A DNA stretch of 64,000 nucleotides, from contig NC_092678.1 in assembly GCF_964355755.1 (NCBI RefSeq), forward strand, positions 23,664,365 to 23,728,364. Direction: 5' to 3'. The notes under the pieces were generated by a model. That model made no database searches. It was not told the DNA's origin and was given only the letters and a program-made list of their open reading frames with translations. Both the position numbers and the translations under genes were made by a program. Of the stretch, positions 51,401 to 62,284 are shown in pieces (the first letter of the stretch is position 1; every line of letters starts with the position of its first letter). Source of the DNA: Antedon mediterranea (lineage: Eukaryota > Echinodermata > Crinoidea > Comatulida > Antedonidae).

Positions 51401-52099
51401 ATTTGCTAAACGGTGTTAAAAATACTATATTGTCATGAACTTGTCAGTGACTAAGTTTACATTGATATATGCTTGTTTAAAATTGTACATAAATCTATTC
51501 TCTTGGGAAAAAGTCTTGTCGAATCATCACTTTTCTTGATCTGTGAGATGCATTCTAAATATGGAAGCTAGTATGTTATTTAATATTTTAAATGTGTGAT
51601 ATGGATCCATAGGGATAGATTATTATGGATTGGTAGATTGAATGATCGATGAGCATGAAAACAAGATTAAGATAATTTCGGTTAAGTTTTAGGACTTGAG
51701 ACATATTTTACAAAAACAATTTTTCAGAAATTCAATGTTACGTATGCACAAAATACAATTATGCATGTTCAATTTAAAGCCCTAACTATTGTTCTACATA
51801 GGACTGTTTTGTCATCCTTGGCAATAGTTTTACTGTTGTTATTCTTTTATTCATCTAGGAAATTTCACACCCACTTGCTGCAATTTGATGGGGAGGGAGG
51901 ATGGAGGGTAGAACAGCTGGATACTGCTACAAGACTAGGCCTGAACGAAGAGAAGCAAAAATTAGAAGTGCAACTAGCTGGTATACCACGGATGCAGCAA
52001 CGCTTAAATGAGTTGTGTAGGATCTTAGGTGAAGATTCAGTACTAAAGACTAAAGAGGTGAACGACCTGCAACCATATTCAGAGTTAGAAAAAGCTTAA
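42408..52099 (+). CDS. ABCD1: Peroxisomal ABC half-transporter, ABCD1/ABCD2 type
   Basis: Half-transporter of the peroxisome membrane; ABCD1/2 dimers import very-long-chain acyl-CoA for beta-oxidation. Exons: 42408-43394, 44984-45164, 45291-45412, 45600-45762, 46853-46950, 47530-47675, 47999-48144, 50381-50465, 50805-50930, 51859-52099. All phases agree; 764 residues (human ABCD1 745, also 10 exons). The first exon holds the N-terminal helices and the membrane domain, ending at the EAA-like [12 protein letters not shown]. The nucleotide-binding domain is intact: Walker A GPNGCGKS (528-535), Q-loop Gln565 in FIPQRP, signature LSGGEKQR (626-633), Walker B ALLDE (Asp650, Glu651), H-loop His680. 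The C-terminus keeps [13 protein letters not shown] and [14 protein letters not shown]. Residues 56-87 are a family-variable acidic linker. It is probably the single ancestor-like gene of vertebrate ABCD1 and ABCD2. Confidence 0.97.
43474..43680 (-). mobile_element. Penelope-type remnant with hammerhead-like core
   Basis: On the minus strand 43554-43521 reads CTGAGGA, a stem GATCAA/TTGATC with six-base loop, GAAA, then CGTC; CTC before the core can pair with GAG after it (helix I). This fits a type I hammerhead apart from one extra C before helix II. Phrases such as CTCGACGTTTCGATC are typical of Penelope-like terminal repeats. No protein is encoded. Confidence 0.55.
43696..43775 (-). mobile_element. 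Probable retroelement 3' tail (minus)
   Basis: Minus strand: GTGTAATTCCAAATAAATAA followed by further AAAT units, the usual end of a LINE or SINE. The element boundary upstream is not clear. Confidence 0.4.
44019..44574. mobile_element. TTAA-flanked inverted-repeat element (piggyBac-like MITE)
   Basis: TTAA-AGATGTATTGTCCCTT at 44019 is mirrored by AAGGGACAATACATCT-TTAA ending at 44574. The 548-bp interior has no long open frame. TTAA at both ends suits a piggyBac-type target duplication, though the termini do not begin with the usual CC(C/T); the TTAA could instead be part of the repeat with TA duplication. Confidence 0.85.
45436..45500 (+). mobile_element. Possible SINE fragment with box B
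   Basis: GTCCTGGGTTCAAATCCTAA contains a good box B (GGTTCAAATCC), with no box A upstream. In ABCD intron 3. Confidence 0.3.
45763..46852 (+). other. ABCD intron 4 with a tandem duplication
   Basis: Two copies at 46442-46613 and 46667-46822 share CCAATTTCTTTTACACTATG, ACAAGTATCAGCATTT and GGTGTTAATTACTAAATGTC. GGGCGTGGCTTAAAGACGGC and GGGCGTGGTTTAAAGACGGC are adjacent 25-bp repeats near 46363-46412. Confidence 0.75.
46951..47529 (+). other. ABCD intron 5
   Basis: Nothing recognised; no repeat or open frame of note. Confidence 0.5.
48145..50380 (+). other. ABCD intron 7 with MITE and duplications
   Basis: A MITE at 48195-48360; a two-copy duplication at 49310-49436 and 49437-49560 (TATATAAAGTTTTTTTT, TTTATAATATTTTC); and another at 49772-49993 and 50003-50236 (ATTTGATATGATGCAGATTA, GGCTGGTTTTAATTAGGGAG). 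Confidence 0.75.
48195..48360. mobile_element. MITE copy in ABCD intron 7
   Basis: Left arm GCCCTATCTACACTATCAC, right arm TTTGATAGTGTAGACAGAGC, interior ATATATGGACATGATGATGT and TATTTGGGCACATCACAC. Confidence 0.9.
50540..50708. repeat. Two tandem copies of an ~84-bp unit
   Basis: In ABCD intron 8. TAGATTCAGAACATTTTATA, AAGTTGATTAAGACAAACTT and GGGCTAATAGTA appear twice, nearly identical, so the duplication is young. Confidence 0.92.
50931..51858 (+). other. ABCD intron 9
   Basis: AT-rich, no repeat or exon recognised. Confidence 0.5.
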
Positions 52100-52200
52100 A
52101 CAAGAATTTGGTTGAGGTTTAGAATGTGTCATACTTAGTTATTGCCATCCAATTGTATGTTACTGTATAATGAACAAGAATATTTCCTAAAAAATTAAAC

Positions 52201-52206
52201 AATAAA
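52201..52206 (+). terminator. AATAAA, likely ABCD poly(A) signal
   Basis: First AATAAA after the ABCD stop, 102 bp downstream; a T-rich stretch follows within 20 bp. Confidence 0.55.
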
Positions 52207-52923
52207 ATGTACATATTTTTAGGAATGTGTCAAATTGCTTGGGTCAACCAATATCACCAGCTATAAGAGTACCACAAGTACAGTCACTGCCAAAATGTTT
52301 AATATTGCGCCCCTATGGTAAAAAAGTAATTGTTTTTAGCTATCATACCTTTCAACAAAATATCGGTAGTTGAAGTGTAAATATTGATACTAGCCATGGT
52401 ACATAACTTCACAGGTTGTTTGCCCCAGAGGGAAATTCCTGGGTTTCCAGGCATTGTGTAGTGACCATTGAATGGTGTAGTAATCAGGGCTAGAGGGTCA
52501 ACTTGTTATGTAGGTCAGAAGCCTACAAGATTCTATATGTATCGGACACCCTAAGGGTAGTTGAATAAATATTATTGCCAAAATGATGGATTTACTAGTT
52601 GTACAGTACTTTTTATTCAACATTTATTCTGCTAATTTAAAAAAAAATGTTGAAATTTCATCTATATTATTATGAATTTGAACTGTAAATATTGTAATAT
52701 TAAAGTATGAAAGCGCATAGAAAATTTAGTCTTTATTGTTGTATCGTAAACAAAAAAAACTAAATTCTTAACAAAGGTGTCATTAATATAAAAGTTAATG
52801 ATAAAGACATTGATTACTCATCATTTTTAAAACTGTAAATGTTAAATTTTATCAGGCCAAGGTGATCTAAAGAAAACATGTCAGATGCAATCAAAATAGT
52901 TAGTTTTTAAAAGTTGGACTTAC

Positions 52924-54910
52924 GCCATGGATGTCTGTTGTAACATTCGGTGACCTTGACTTCATTTTCAAATCCACAGTTAGTCCTTTCCTGAAAAATA
53001 ACAACAGGACACACCCATGTTGGTGGTATTCAATCAAAAGTAATAATGTTTCATTTGTGTATCAATTTGCAATGGCGGGTCCACGATTTTTAAATAGGGG
53101 TATCAAGGGCTAAAGTGGTGCAATTAAGTTATTATGATGATGATAACTTAATATGATGCCCTTAATCTGATTTCTTATTTTTTCTGGCTGGTCCACTGTT
53201 CCATCTACCTATGATTTGTTGGATTATTATTGCATAAATATTGGGTCACTATTCTAGAGACACCATATTTTTTTTGGCCATATTTAATGAGGGTGATCCA
53301 TCCAGCAATTGCTGATCGTTAGGTACCCTTAGAGGTTTACAAGATAAACATATACACAAGATGCTCTATAAAGTATGAACAAAGTCTTATTACAAGTCTT
53401 TGGGAGTGGAGTTGTAATTTTGTTCTTAGATCCTGACATGTGACAGGACTTGAACCCAGGACCCTTGAAGTGGTAGCCAAGCATCATAACCACCAAGCCA
53501 CAACTGTGTGTCCACATTACTAAGAATTGCTTTGTCATCAGGAATGGTGGAATTATAATGTTAGAATAATATTTGGAACTGTCAAAAACTTTCTTATTTA
53601 TTTCAGATCAAAATTTTATTTGTAAAAATTAATGTGTTTTAAAAATTATATTTGCAATATTTTTTTTCCAGTGATGTTATGATCATTTTAATCTATGCAA
53701 TCATGGAAGAGTGTAGTTTCAATCTTTGGAAGATTATAATTTCACTCTTTCCTGATTAATTATAGTTTATTATATGCCAACTCATTTTAATCAAAATTAA
53801 TTTTAGTTAATTATTAATTTTTATGTGTCGATTACATTCAATTATTTTATAGTAGTAGTTAGTGGAATAATATTATTGATATTTTATACCATATACATTG
53901 CAATTTACATTGCAATTTACAAATTGTCTAAGCCTCTGTTCACACTACAGAAATATATAATTGCTACATGTTGTTTGCAGTAATTAGTAAAGTTATTTTG
54001 TTGAGTTAAAATTTAAATAAACTAGGCCTAATTAATAACTATAATACATCATGTGGGATAAGCTTGTTTAATATGTGTGCAATACAAATTACTTTAATAC
54101 ATGATGTGGTGAGAATGTCAGATTCAAATCAGAGTTATACCTCTCTCTGTTCTGATGTTCTTTTTAATGTCTTTCTCAATGATACAGTAACAACAATTAA
54201 TGAATATAATTATTAACAATGCAAATCTCTTGTGTAAAGTATATATAATTTGGCTATACAATTTTCTGACTGCATGTAATTTGGTTGAATAAAATATATG
54301 CAGTAATTATTAATTTGTTGCATTAGCTTGTGTTGTCTGAAAAGACATTATTTTATATAGGCCTAGGCCTATACTAAAAAGCAATAATAATTACTTAATT
54401 GCATTTCTCAGAAGTCTTATTATTTTTTTTCTAACATTTCCACTGTTCTGATATTATTAATTATGTGAGTTTTCGTTGATTTGAAACGATAAAGTTTGTT
54501 TTAGATCTAGGCCTGAGTCTGTGCCTTGTTCCTTGCTCACTCGCGCCTCTAAAACGTACTCGCGCGTGTAAGTATTCTTCTGATGGACTAAGTCCAGGCT
54601 AAGGCCTAGGCCTAGGTTCATACATAAATAGACGAGAAATTGAATAGATTATATTATATCAACATTTACGTATGCATGACGCTATAGAAGTATATCAAAT
54701 ATTTCTCATTGTAAGTTAGACAAGTAATAATTAGTAAATTGATAATAAAAAGGCATACTTACTAAGTTAAAACTTTTTAAACAAATTTCTTCCACTTCTT
54801 TTTGAATAGTAGCGCGTACACCTCGTGTACCGTCTGATTTTCATGTGGGGGCGGGCTACTGCCGCGCGGTGCATGATGGATTGACGGTTGTTTCTGATTG
54901 GTCAATAGTT
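52924..54910 (-). other. Candidate minus-strand transcript, unknown product
   Basis: A CpG-containing block (54800-54900) with a CCAAT box on the minus strand (GACCAATCAG, about 54894-54903) precedes a strong donor TTA|GTAAGTAT at 54763. A candidate second exon, 52924-52990, has acceptor TTATTTTTCAG and donor GGC|GTAAGT. It is open in two frames: one starts internally at MKSRSPNVTTDIHG, the other reads ERTNCGFENEVKVTECYNRH. I recognise neither, and I find no further exon before the ABCD 3' end. It may be non-coding or chance. Confidence 0.3.
53290..53515 (-). mobile_element. tRNA-derived SINE (minus)
   Basis: Minus strand: box A TGGCTTGGTGG (53500-53490) and box B GGGTTCAAGTCC (53457-53446), then a body ending in CTAAGGGTACCTAACGATCA and CAGCAATTGCTGGATGG. 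Confidence 0.8.
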
Positions 54911-55835
54911 CAAACATTATGAATATGATTACGCATATTACAATAACTTAAAAATGCAAACACATTAAATACTTTTCCGTGCGCGTATAAATGTTGTTGA
55001 AAGTAGGGCTACGGTTCATTGGTGATAACTTTGATGATAATAATGTTACGCTGCTATGTTACAATTACCATATTGATGGAAATAATCTAGGGCCTAGCTA
55101 AACTAGTTCATAATAATCATAATCGTCAATGGTATTCAGCAAGAGTTTGACTTCTCTACGCCAACAATCTGTTTTTCATCAACTTATATACTGTATATAT
55201 CAACACCACGGAAGCATAGTAGCAGGCGCCTGTCTTATTAAACGTTTTTGAGTCATTGGTGATATAATATTCAGTACAGGACTGGCTAAAGCAATAAGAT
55301 GGGTGAAAATAAGATGTATGGTTAAAAAATTAAAGTTTGAGTCATTTGAAATATCCAACAAACAGGATGTAAAGACTTGGGTGAGAGAAAATAAGACAAA
55401 AAATAAATATATCAATATTAATATTATGTGAAAAGCAATCGTTGTTATATTCATTATTCCCATACAATTAATTTACAAAACTCAATGGTATACTGGCCGT
55501 TACCTACAGTACCTGAACCGTACACGGGCAGGAGCCATTTAAGAAGTAAAAATTAAACTACAGAAATCATCTTGGCCTTACATACTGGCCGATACCTATC
55601 TATTGTTAGCACACGCAGTAAGAAAAAGTCATTGAATTATCGGTAGGAAGAAGTCAACTAGAGATACGTTCATTGAAAATATTCTATGGGAAAATAAAAT
55701 GAATGATATGCGTCTGTGTTTTATGTTCATAATTGTCCGTCTGTCCGTCAACACATCTGAGTAGAAATAGTACAATTAGGTTTCAAACGGAAACAACAAT
55801 ATAAGGAGAAAGTACGATAACTTGACAGCACAATG

Positions 55836-56580
55836 TATCACGATTATTTTTATCTCGCGTGTATCGTTCAACGTTTTAGTATTTGGTGGTCTATTTTAAA
55901 TTTATACAATTACATTGTAATTAGGTGTATGTTCTATGTACTCTAGGCTATATAATTCTTTAAACAAAACTGTGTAGGCCTAGGCATACGTAGGGCGTAT
56001 CCAAGTACCTGAGTGTCATATTTGTTGGCAGACTATAAAATTTGCACAGCGTGTGGCGCAGTGTGTTGGACGTTGGACTACCGATCGTCAGACCTAGGTT
56101 CGAATCCAACTCTCGCCGCATTGCTTGTATCCGTACCGTAGGCAAGATACTTTACTTACGTTGCCTCTCTCCACCCAGGTGTATAAATGGGTACCCAGTT
56201 AGATCTAGACACAACTTTGCGCTGGTTACCGGCTGCATTATGGGAGTATGTTTCCATACGTGTTTGATCCCAAAAAAATACTGGGGTAATAATCCTTGTA
56301 AAGCGCCTTTGAGCATGATTACTCATGAAAAGGGCGCTATATAAATGTGGTATTATTATATCACGATTGTTTTTATCTCGCGCATCGTTCCACGTTTTAG
56401 TGTTTGATGGTTTCTTTTAAAATTAATATAATTACATTATATAATTAGGTGTATGTTAACTAGCCTCCCCCACCCCCACCCATAGGCTATATTATTCTTT
56501 AAACAAAACTGTGTAGGCCTATGTACAGAGGGTGTATCCAAGTACCTGTCACATTTCTTGCCGACTGTAAAATCTGCACA
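55836..56580. repeat. ~215-bp direct duplication with a SINE at the junction
   Basis: Copy 1 55836-56049 and copy 2 56359-56580 share TATCACGATT-TTTTATCTCGCG, AATTAGGTGTATGTT, TTTAAACAAAACTGTGTAGG, GTATCCAAGTACCTG and TGCACA. They differ at many positions, so the duplication is old. Confidence 0.88.
56050..56358 (+). mobile_element. tRNA-derived SINE
   Basis: Box A TGGCGCAGTG (56054-56063) and box B GGTTCGAATCC (56097-56107). The 3' end GGGCGCTATATAAATGTGGT followed by ATTATTA is a widespread invertebrate and vertebrate SINE tail. Confidence 0.9.
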
Positions 56581-57337
56581 CGGTGAATATTGCATATCAA
56601 ATTGGATATGTTTGGAAAAACCTCGTATATTTTCACTTCAAAATGTCACACATACAATAAAATTGTAAGAATAATGTTAATGTTTATGGTACTATTACGA
56701 ATTCAACCACCATTATAAAATGCAATGTTTATTCAGTTTAGGAATTCTGTATTAAAATAATCATCATTACGAACAACGTGTGAAGCATTTGAAAATGGAT
56801 ACTAGAATTCGCCTCTGGTGTCTTTTCACAAGTAATCTCTCTAAACACTTACATCAACAAACATGGGACTTTACTTCCGAAGACATTTAACCTTATGGCA
56901 TCGCTTAAGAAGCCTGTCAATCAATCAATACTCGTGTAATAATTAATACATTAGTAACTTCATTAGGATCTATTGTATTATTCTACCTTACAATATCTTG
57001 AAGAGTTCAGAATTCGTTGCTACCTCTAACTGTCTGCTAATATGGAATAATTAGCATATTAGTAACTTTATTAAGACATGTGAAAGTATACCATACCTTC
57101 TCAAATCATGACATTTCCCAGTTAGTCTTAAACTGTGCTACTGTGCAGATTATTATTGAGAAAGTAAAAAAAAAATGCAACGCAACTTTAAAATTCACAA
57201 ACGGCAGTTTGGGCAAAAAAAAAAAAGAATTTTAACAGTACCACACAAAAACTACTTCTACCAGAAACGGTGGTACTAAAAATACGGTATTACATATACG
57301 TATTTTTAAACAGTATTTTTAGGATATGCAGCAGAAA

Positions 57338-57463
57338 CAGGGGCGTAACAGCTATGAGCGCTCACTGGCTAAACCCAGGGGCCCCGGGGCTTATGGCCCG
57401 GAGAAAAAACAGATGACGAAAAGGGCTAAAAAGGCTCGTACTCAGGTCTTTGCGTTACGCCAC
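57338..57463. mobile_element. Short element with GGCGTAAC inverted ends
   Basis: AGGGGCGTAAC at the left and GTTACGCCACT at the right bracket a GC-rich interior with CAGGGGCCCCGGGGC. It could be a small hAT-like MITE; target duplications are not clear. Confidence 0.4.
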
Positions 57464-58898
57464 TACGATGCACATCATTATTAACACTATCATCATCGTC
57501 TTCTAATTCGTTGTCAATACCTGTAGTAAAATGTTCATGACGGCTCTCTGACAAAGATGACCAGACAGAATTATGATGCGTTAACGTATTTAATTTCAAC
57601 GCTGCATTCTTGTCATAGTATTATATCTTTCAACAAACTTTACAATATATATTTCAAATATTTAACAGTCAATTTTGACTTCAGTGGCGCTGGTACACGT
57701 TAGCGAAATGCTCTCAATATAACACATTGTGTTTTAAATGGTACCACATATTAAATGTGTTATATATGGGTAATAACAAAGATGAGTTGTGGAACAATTT
57801 CGACGCCGCATACCGCTACCGTCAAAATCTACCTTCACTACCACTTATACATACCGTACTGTACCGGTACTCCTGAGATGGTCATATTTTAACTACCAAC
57901 AGACATATACATATAGATATATTATTAAATTCACTTAATTAATCATGATAAATCATCGTATCTGATTACAAATCTATTAACAATATTCACAATCATTCTC
58001 TACAATATTATACATTTCATTAATTTATACGGATTGAGATTATATGAAGATTTATTGTAGGTTCATCACCAATATCCAGAATAATTAGCATAACTACAGG
58101 TCATCTACTAATTCGCAAGTGACGTCAAGATATACATAACAGTTACGCGCGCGTTCAATCGTTGATGACTCTGTACTTTGAATTACTGATTATGAATCCT
58201 CAATTCATATGTACATTACGGAGATATTGATTAATAATTAAATAGTGACGTTTGAACTACATTGCAGAATGTACTCACTATCTCAATATCTTAATCGAGT
58301 TTACACCTTTTTTTAAATTAAATATTTTATCATAAGTTGTATCTTAATTTCATACCAGTTTGCCGCTTGACCTAAGAGAACATTATTGTTATTATTACAT
58401 ATGTTGTAATTTGGCAACGCTGTATGTGGTTGCAACTGCAGCTGAAGATAATCAGTGAGTCCATGATGTCACACGATTACGTCAATACTACAGCAGACAG
58501 TTAATGGCGTAACAGCTGACGTAATAGTACGGGCAAGACTCACATTTACGCAGGTCAGGATCTTACACGGTTAGATAATTAGACATATAGCTTCTTCCTT
58601 CACTATTACAAAAATTCATACTAGGGTTAAGGTAGCTTAATTGTGCATTGCATTTGGGATGAGACCTTAAGTCGGTGGTCCTGGTCAGTGTTCCATGTGT
58701 TCTAACTATTAGTTAATGTACTATCTTAAATTTTCGATTCGAATCCCATACTACAATCATCACAATATCTTTACTAAATAAATAAACCATTTCTTGGATA
58801 AATTAGATTTCAATATTGGATCATCAGATGGTGTATGTGTATCTTTTTTTTACAGCAAACCATATTATATATTGGAAAAACAGTTTTTAGCCCCCAAC

Positions 58899-60749
58899 CT
58901 ACAGGCCGTACGGTTGGACTCGTCCAAACATCCTTTCGCACGATTTGAATGCGCGGGGTCGTTTCCACACGCAGCCTTCCATTTCTCTGTAGACACAAGT
59001 TCCAAAATAGTACGCGCACGTGTTACGAGATGGCGTCCATTCACACTGCGTGCTAAACTCAGTCTGGTTGAATGTTTTCAGCAACCTTAATTTTGATTTC
59101 TTGTTTTTGTTCTTCTTGCTTTTTTTGTTCTTTTTCTTCTGTTTTGATTTCTGATTATATTCTTTCTTTTCTTCATATTCGTTAACCTGAAAAAACATGT
59201 AAATGAAACTTGTGATTTTTAACTATTGCTCTGTCTACACTATCAAACTAATGTGACAAAATAAGTGTGACTTGCCCAATATGGTAGAGATATGCCCAAA
59301 TATGGTAGTGATATGACATCATCATGTCCATATATGGGCACATCACATTTTTTGTCACATAGATTTTGATAGTGTAGACAGAGCTTTAAGTTGTTGATAT
59401 CTGTGCATATGTTATTTTCAAGTTATATTCACAGGTGGTATGTACTTAATCTAATATTGTGAGACCACCCTAAAATCAATTACAGTATTAAAAATTTCAG
59501 AGCGGTAACCATTACCTGTGATCAACCAAAAGTCATGCACGCAATACTTTTTATAATTGATGAACTTGAGAAAATGTGTGTGTACTTTTCTACCGCTGTG
59601 GAAGTGTACTTACTTTGCAATTACAATTACTCGAATAAATTCCTTTTAATCCTCTAAATTGTTGTCGGGTTATCTCAGGATATTTGACGACCCAATGTTC
59701 ATTGAGAACGTTTAATCGTCCTTCGAACATCTTGGTACGAATTACATTTGCATACTTGGAATCTGGAACACTGTCACTGTCGATGTGACCTTTAAAATTA
59801 AATTTAAAGAATAAATAAATAGTTATTATAACCATAACTTGATATGTATAAAATATTTTTACGCTCATTTTAAAAAGTACTGTACATGAGAACTGAATAT
59901 TCGTTTATGAAACTTCAACATGAAGCAATAAAAAGAATAAAATCTTCAGCAAACATTATATTATTTTGAATAAAGTCATCATAATATCATAATTTATTTT
60001 TACGAACGTTGATGAAACTTTTTGGAAGGTTTTTTCAAACATTTAAATTATTTCAAGTATTTAAAAGAAAAAGATCATCACCAACAATTATATTAAATTA
60101 TTTTGATTCAAGTTTATCAGAGTTTTCATAAATTGTTGGCTTTTTACAAACGTCGCTGATAAAACTTTTGGAAATAATAATCCGAAAAAAATGATTGGTA
60201 AAGTTTCTAGGTCTAGATCTCCAAATTCATTCCTACAAAAATAAAAATTCTCACCTGATAAAATATAAATACTGTTTACGTCCAAGTTATAGTCAGTAGA
60301 GAATATTTCCACCAGCTTAGAGGTTGTAAGTAATTCCTCACCTTTGTAGATATATATGATACGCGCCAAATGCACAGACGAACCTTCTTTTCCATACTTT
60401 CCAAATTTGGAAAAAACTCGTTCCAAAAGTTTACTTTCCCTGGCAACCTTGTCGTCGTCGTTAGCGCCTTCTTCTGTTGCCGCCATTACAGAACTCAACA
60501 TGGCGTCTTCCTCAAAAGTTTCCTGTTCGGTATTTTCATCAAAACCAAACTCTTTAAAATTATCGAGAAACTTTCTGATGTATTTTTTGCTCAGAGGACA
60601 TGATTTTGCGCGGGAATCTAAAAATGAGTTTCCCGCTTCGTCTAACTTGGACCACATGTCGTCTGATGTTGTGGGTGTGTCCTTTTCTATGCAGTGCCTC
60701 AGAATGTAGTCATACAATGATGTTGTCTTTAGTATTTTAGCTCGTATTA
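58899..60749 (-). CDS. TIMP/NTR-like protein, 5' exon missing
   Basis: Three exons, 60255-60749, 59614-59789 and 58899-59186, with matching phases (1, 1, 0) and good borders. The exon set begins VIRAKILK, the first NTR strand in TIMPs, which there follows the CxC...C start. IYKG...LVEIFSTDY...SIYILSG matches the MFKG...IEFIYT...EYLIAG stretch of TIMPs. The next block, GRLNVLNEHW to IYSSNCNCK, aligns without gaps to the GKMHITLCDF to MGCECK block. The tail QCEWTPS and GTCVYREMEGCVWKRP resembles ECLWTD and ACIKRSDGSCAWYRG. Oddities: a charged insertion of about 95 residues after VIRAK; the two mid-domain cysteines (VCG and TLCD positions) replaced; a Lys/Asn-rich run after CNCK. An exon with signal peptide is expected upstream but I could not find it to 64000. 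Assignment to the family is from conserved spacing, not a search. Confidence 0.68.
59227..59388. mobile_element. MITE copy in the TIMP-like gene intron
   Basis: GCTCTGTCTACACTATCAAAC on the left and TTTGATAGTGTAGACAGAGC on the right; interior in reversed orientation (ATGACATCATCATGTCCATA). Confidence 0.93.
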
Positions 60750-61231
60750 CTGTAAAAAAAAATAAATGAATGTCATCAATTTCAAAAATAGATAATAAAA
60801 CAGTTTTGTATTTCTTGTTGTCTTATAGGCCTAAACAAATTCTATAGGCGAGGGAAAAAAACAAATTGAAATGTCAGCAAACACCAAATAAAATAACGTA
60901 AATAATACTTTATTGGAGACGGTGTGTTTATATGTTTTTCATTTATGGTACGCATTAAACACGTTACTCGCCCAAAGCTTACAATACAATTCTGCTTAAA
61001 GTTAAAATAAAAATATATATCTGTAGAGTCGAGACAACAATATTGCACCTTTGGGCACTATGAACGCGTGAACGAAAGTTGAAACTGTGATTTGGGAATA
61101 GAACTGGGGATATGAGGTGTGATACGTTGGCAAGGTGCGCAGGCGATGACAAACACGTCCACACTATTCACACTTAACCTCAAGTCGATTAATAACACAA
61201 CATTGTATATAATACATTTATGATTCAGAAT

Positions 61232-61398
61232 TATGCTCTGTCTACACTATCAAATTGTATGTGACTACAAATATGATGTGATCATAACTGGACATGATGA
61301 TGTCATATCACGACCATATATTTAAGCATATCACTACCATATTTGGGCACATCACACTTTTTTTGTCAAACTAGTTTGATAATGTAGACAGAGCTCTA
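61232..61398. mobile_element. MITE copy
   Basis: Left arm GCTCTGTCTACACTATCAAA, right arm TTTGATAATGTAGACAGAGC, interior CATGATGATGTCATATCACG and CATATTTGGGCACATCAC. Confidence 0.93.
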
Positions 61399-61978
61399 GA
61401 ATAATTGTTGTGTGAATTTGAGGTCGATATTTCGACACCTCGTGACAACTATCTGAGAATATAAGCAAATCCCAGTATGCAACAAAGCTATTAAAATTGA
61501 AAATGTATCATACTTTGCTTAGGCCCTAATATAATAAGGTTTATCGCAAATAGCTTCTACAATGCATGATGGAAAGGGTTAGTTTTAATTTAATTTGGTT
61601 ATACATTATATAACTATAATGCTAACTTGTATTTTGCTTAATTAAATTTGTTTGTTTGACTTGTTGATGTGCGATGTATTCCTTTTTGTATTGGTATATA
61701 CAACAAGTAAATATATTCGTTTAATATTTCCGATAGAAATTTAAAGTTGTTAAATGTATTGCTTCAACACGTTATGAAAAGAAATAACACCTCGCATTTA
61801 TAGTATCAAAGTTATTACAAGAAAATGAGTTGACACTCTGTGCTTTATCAAACTCACCGAATTAATTTAAACTTATATTGAAAATGCTCAATGTAATAAA
61901 ATATACCAATTGGCCTTCTTTCACGTGAATAGAATACAGTACTTGTGTGGAGGAAATAAGTAACAGACATACAAACAT

Positions 61979-62284
61979 TTGTTCACTATCCGTCAACAAA
62001 TTGTATCGGTGACTGTACGTGGATAGTGTACCATACTGAAGAGAAAGTTTTTTTAAAGTTTATACTCAATGATTCTAAAATTGCGTAATACTTTCCATAT
62101 TTACCCAACCGTCGAAAAAAATGAATAGTGTGAATGGTGATAAAGATCTAAAAAGACACAGATTTTGTTCAACATCAGTCAACAGAGAACACAGGTTGAA
62201 TCGATGACTGTATGCGAATATGTATTAAATGGAAAGTTTGCTTTATCGTTTATTTAATGATTATAAAATTGCGTAATACCTTCG
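61979..62284. repeat. Two diverged tandem copies, period ~187 bp
   Basis: Copies at 61979-62095 and 62166-62284 share TTGTTCA, GTCAACA, CGATGACTGTA/CGGTGACTGTA, AAATTGCGTAATAC. Well diverged. Confidence 0.75.

Larger units (their letters stand above)
54911..58898. other. Intergenic, repeat-rich
   Basis: Holds the SINE and its flanking duplication (55836-56580) and a short inverted-repeat element at 57338-57463. A CGCGCG-rich phrase at 58145-58170 recurs near 63300. No exon is recognised apart from the 3' end of the TIMP-like gene at the right border. Confidence 0.5.

Noticed and set aside
55200-55463. 87-codon minus-strand frame with hydrophobic segments, faintly like part of a seven-helix receptor
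   Set aside because: AT-rich DNA makes hydrophobic strings readily; no conserved motif, no splice borders.
56050-56120. tRNA gene
   Set aside because: Boxes A and B are present but the acceptor stem does not pair and a SINE body follows.
58794-59090. 98-codon plus-strand frame
   Set aside because: Antisense to the last exon of the TIMP-like gene; no independent support.
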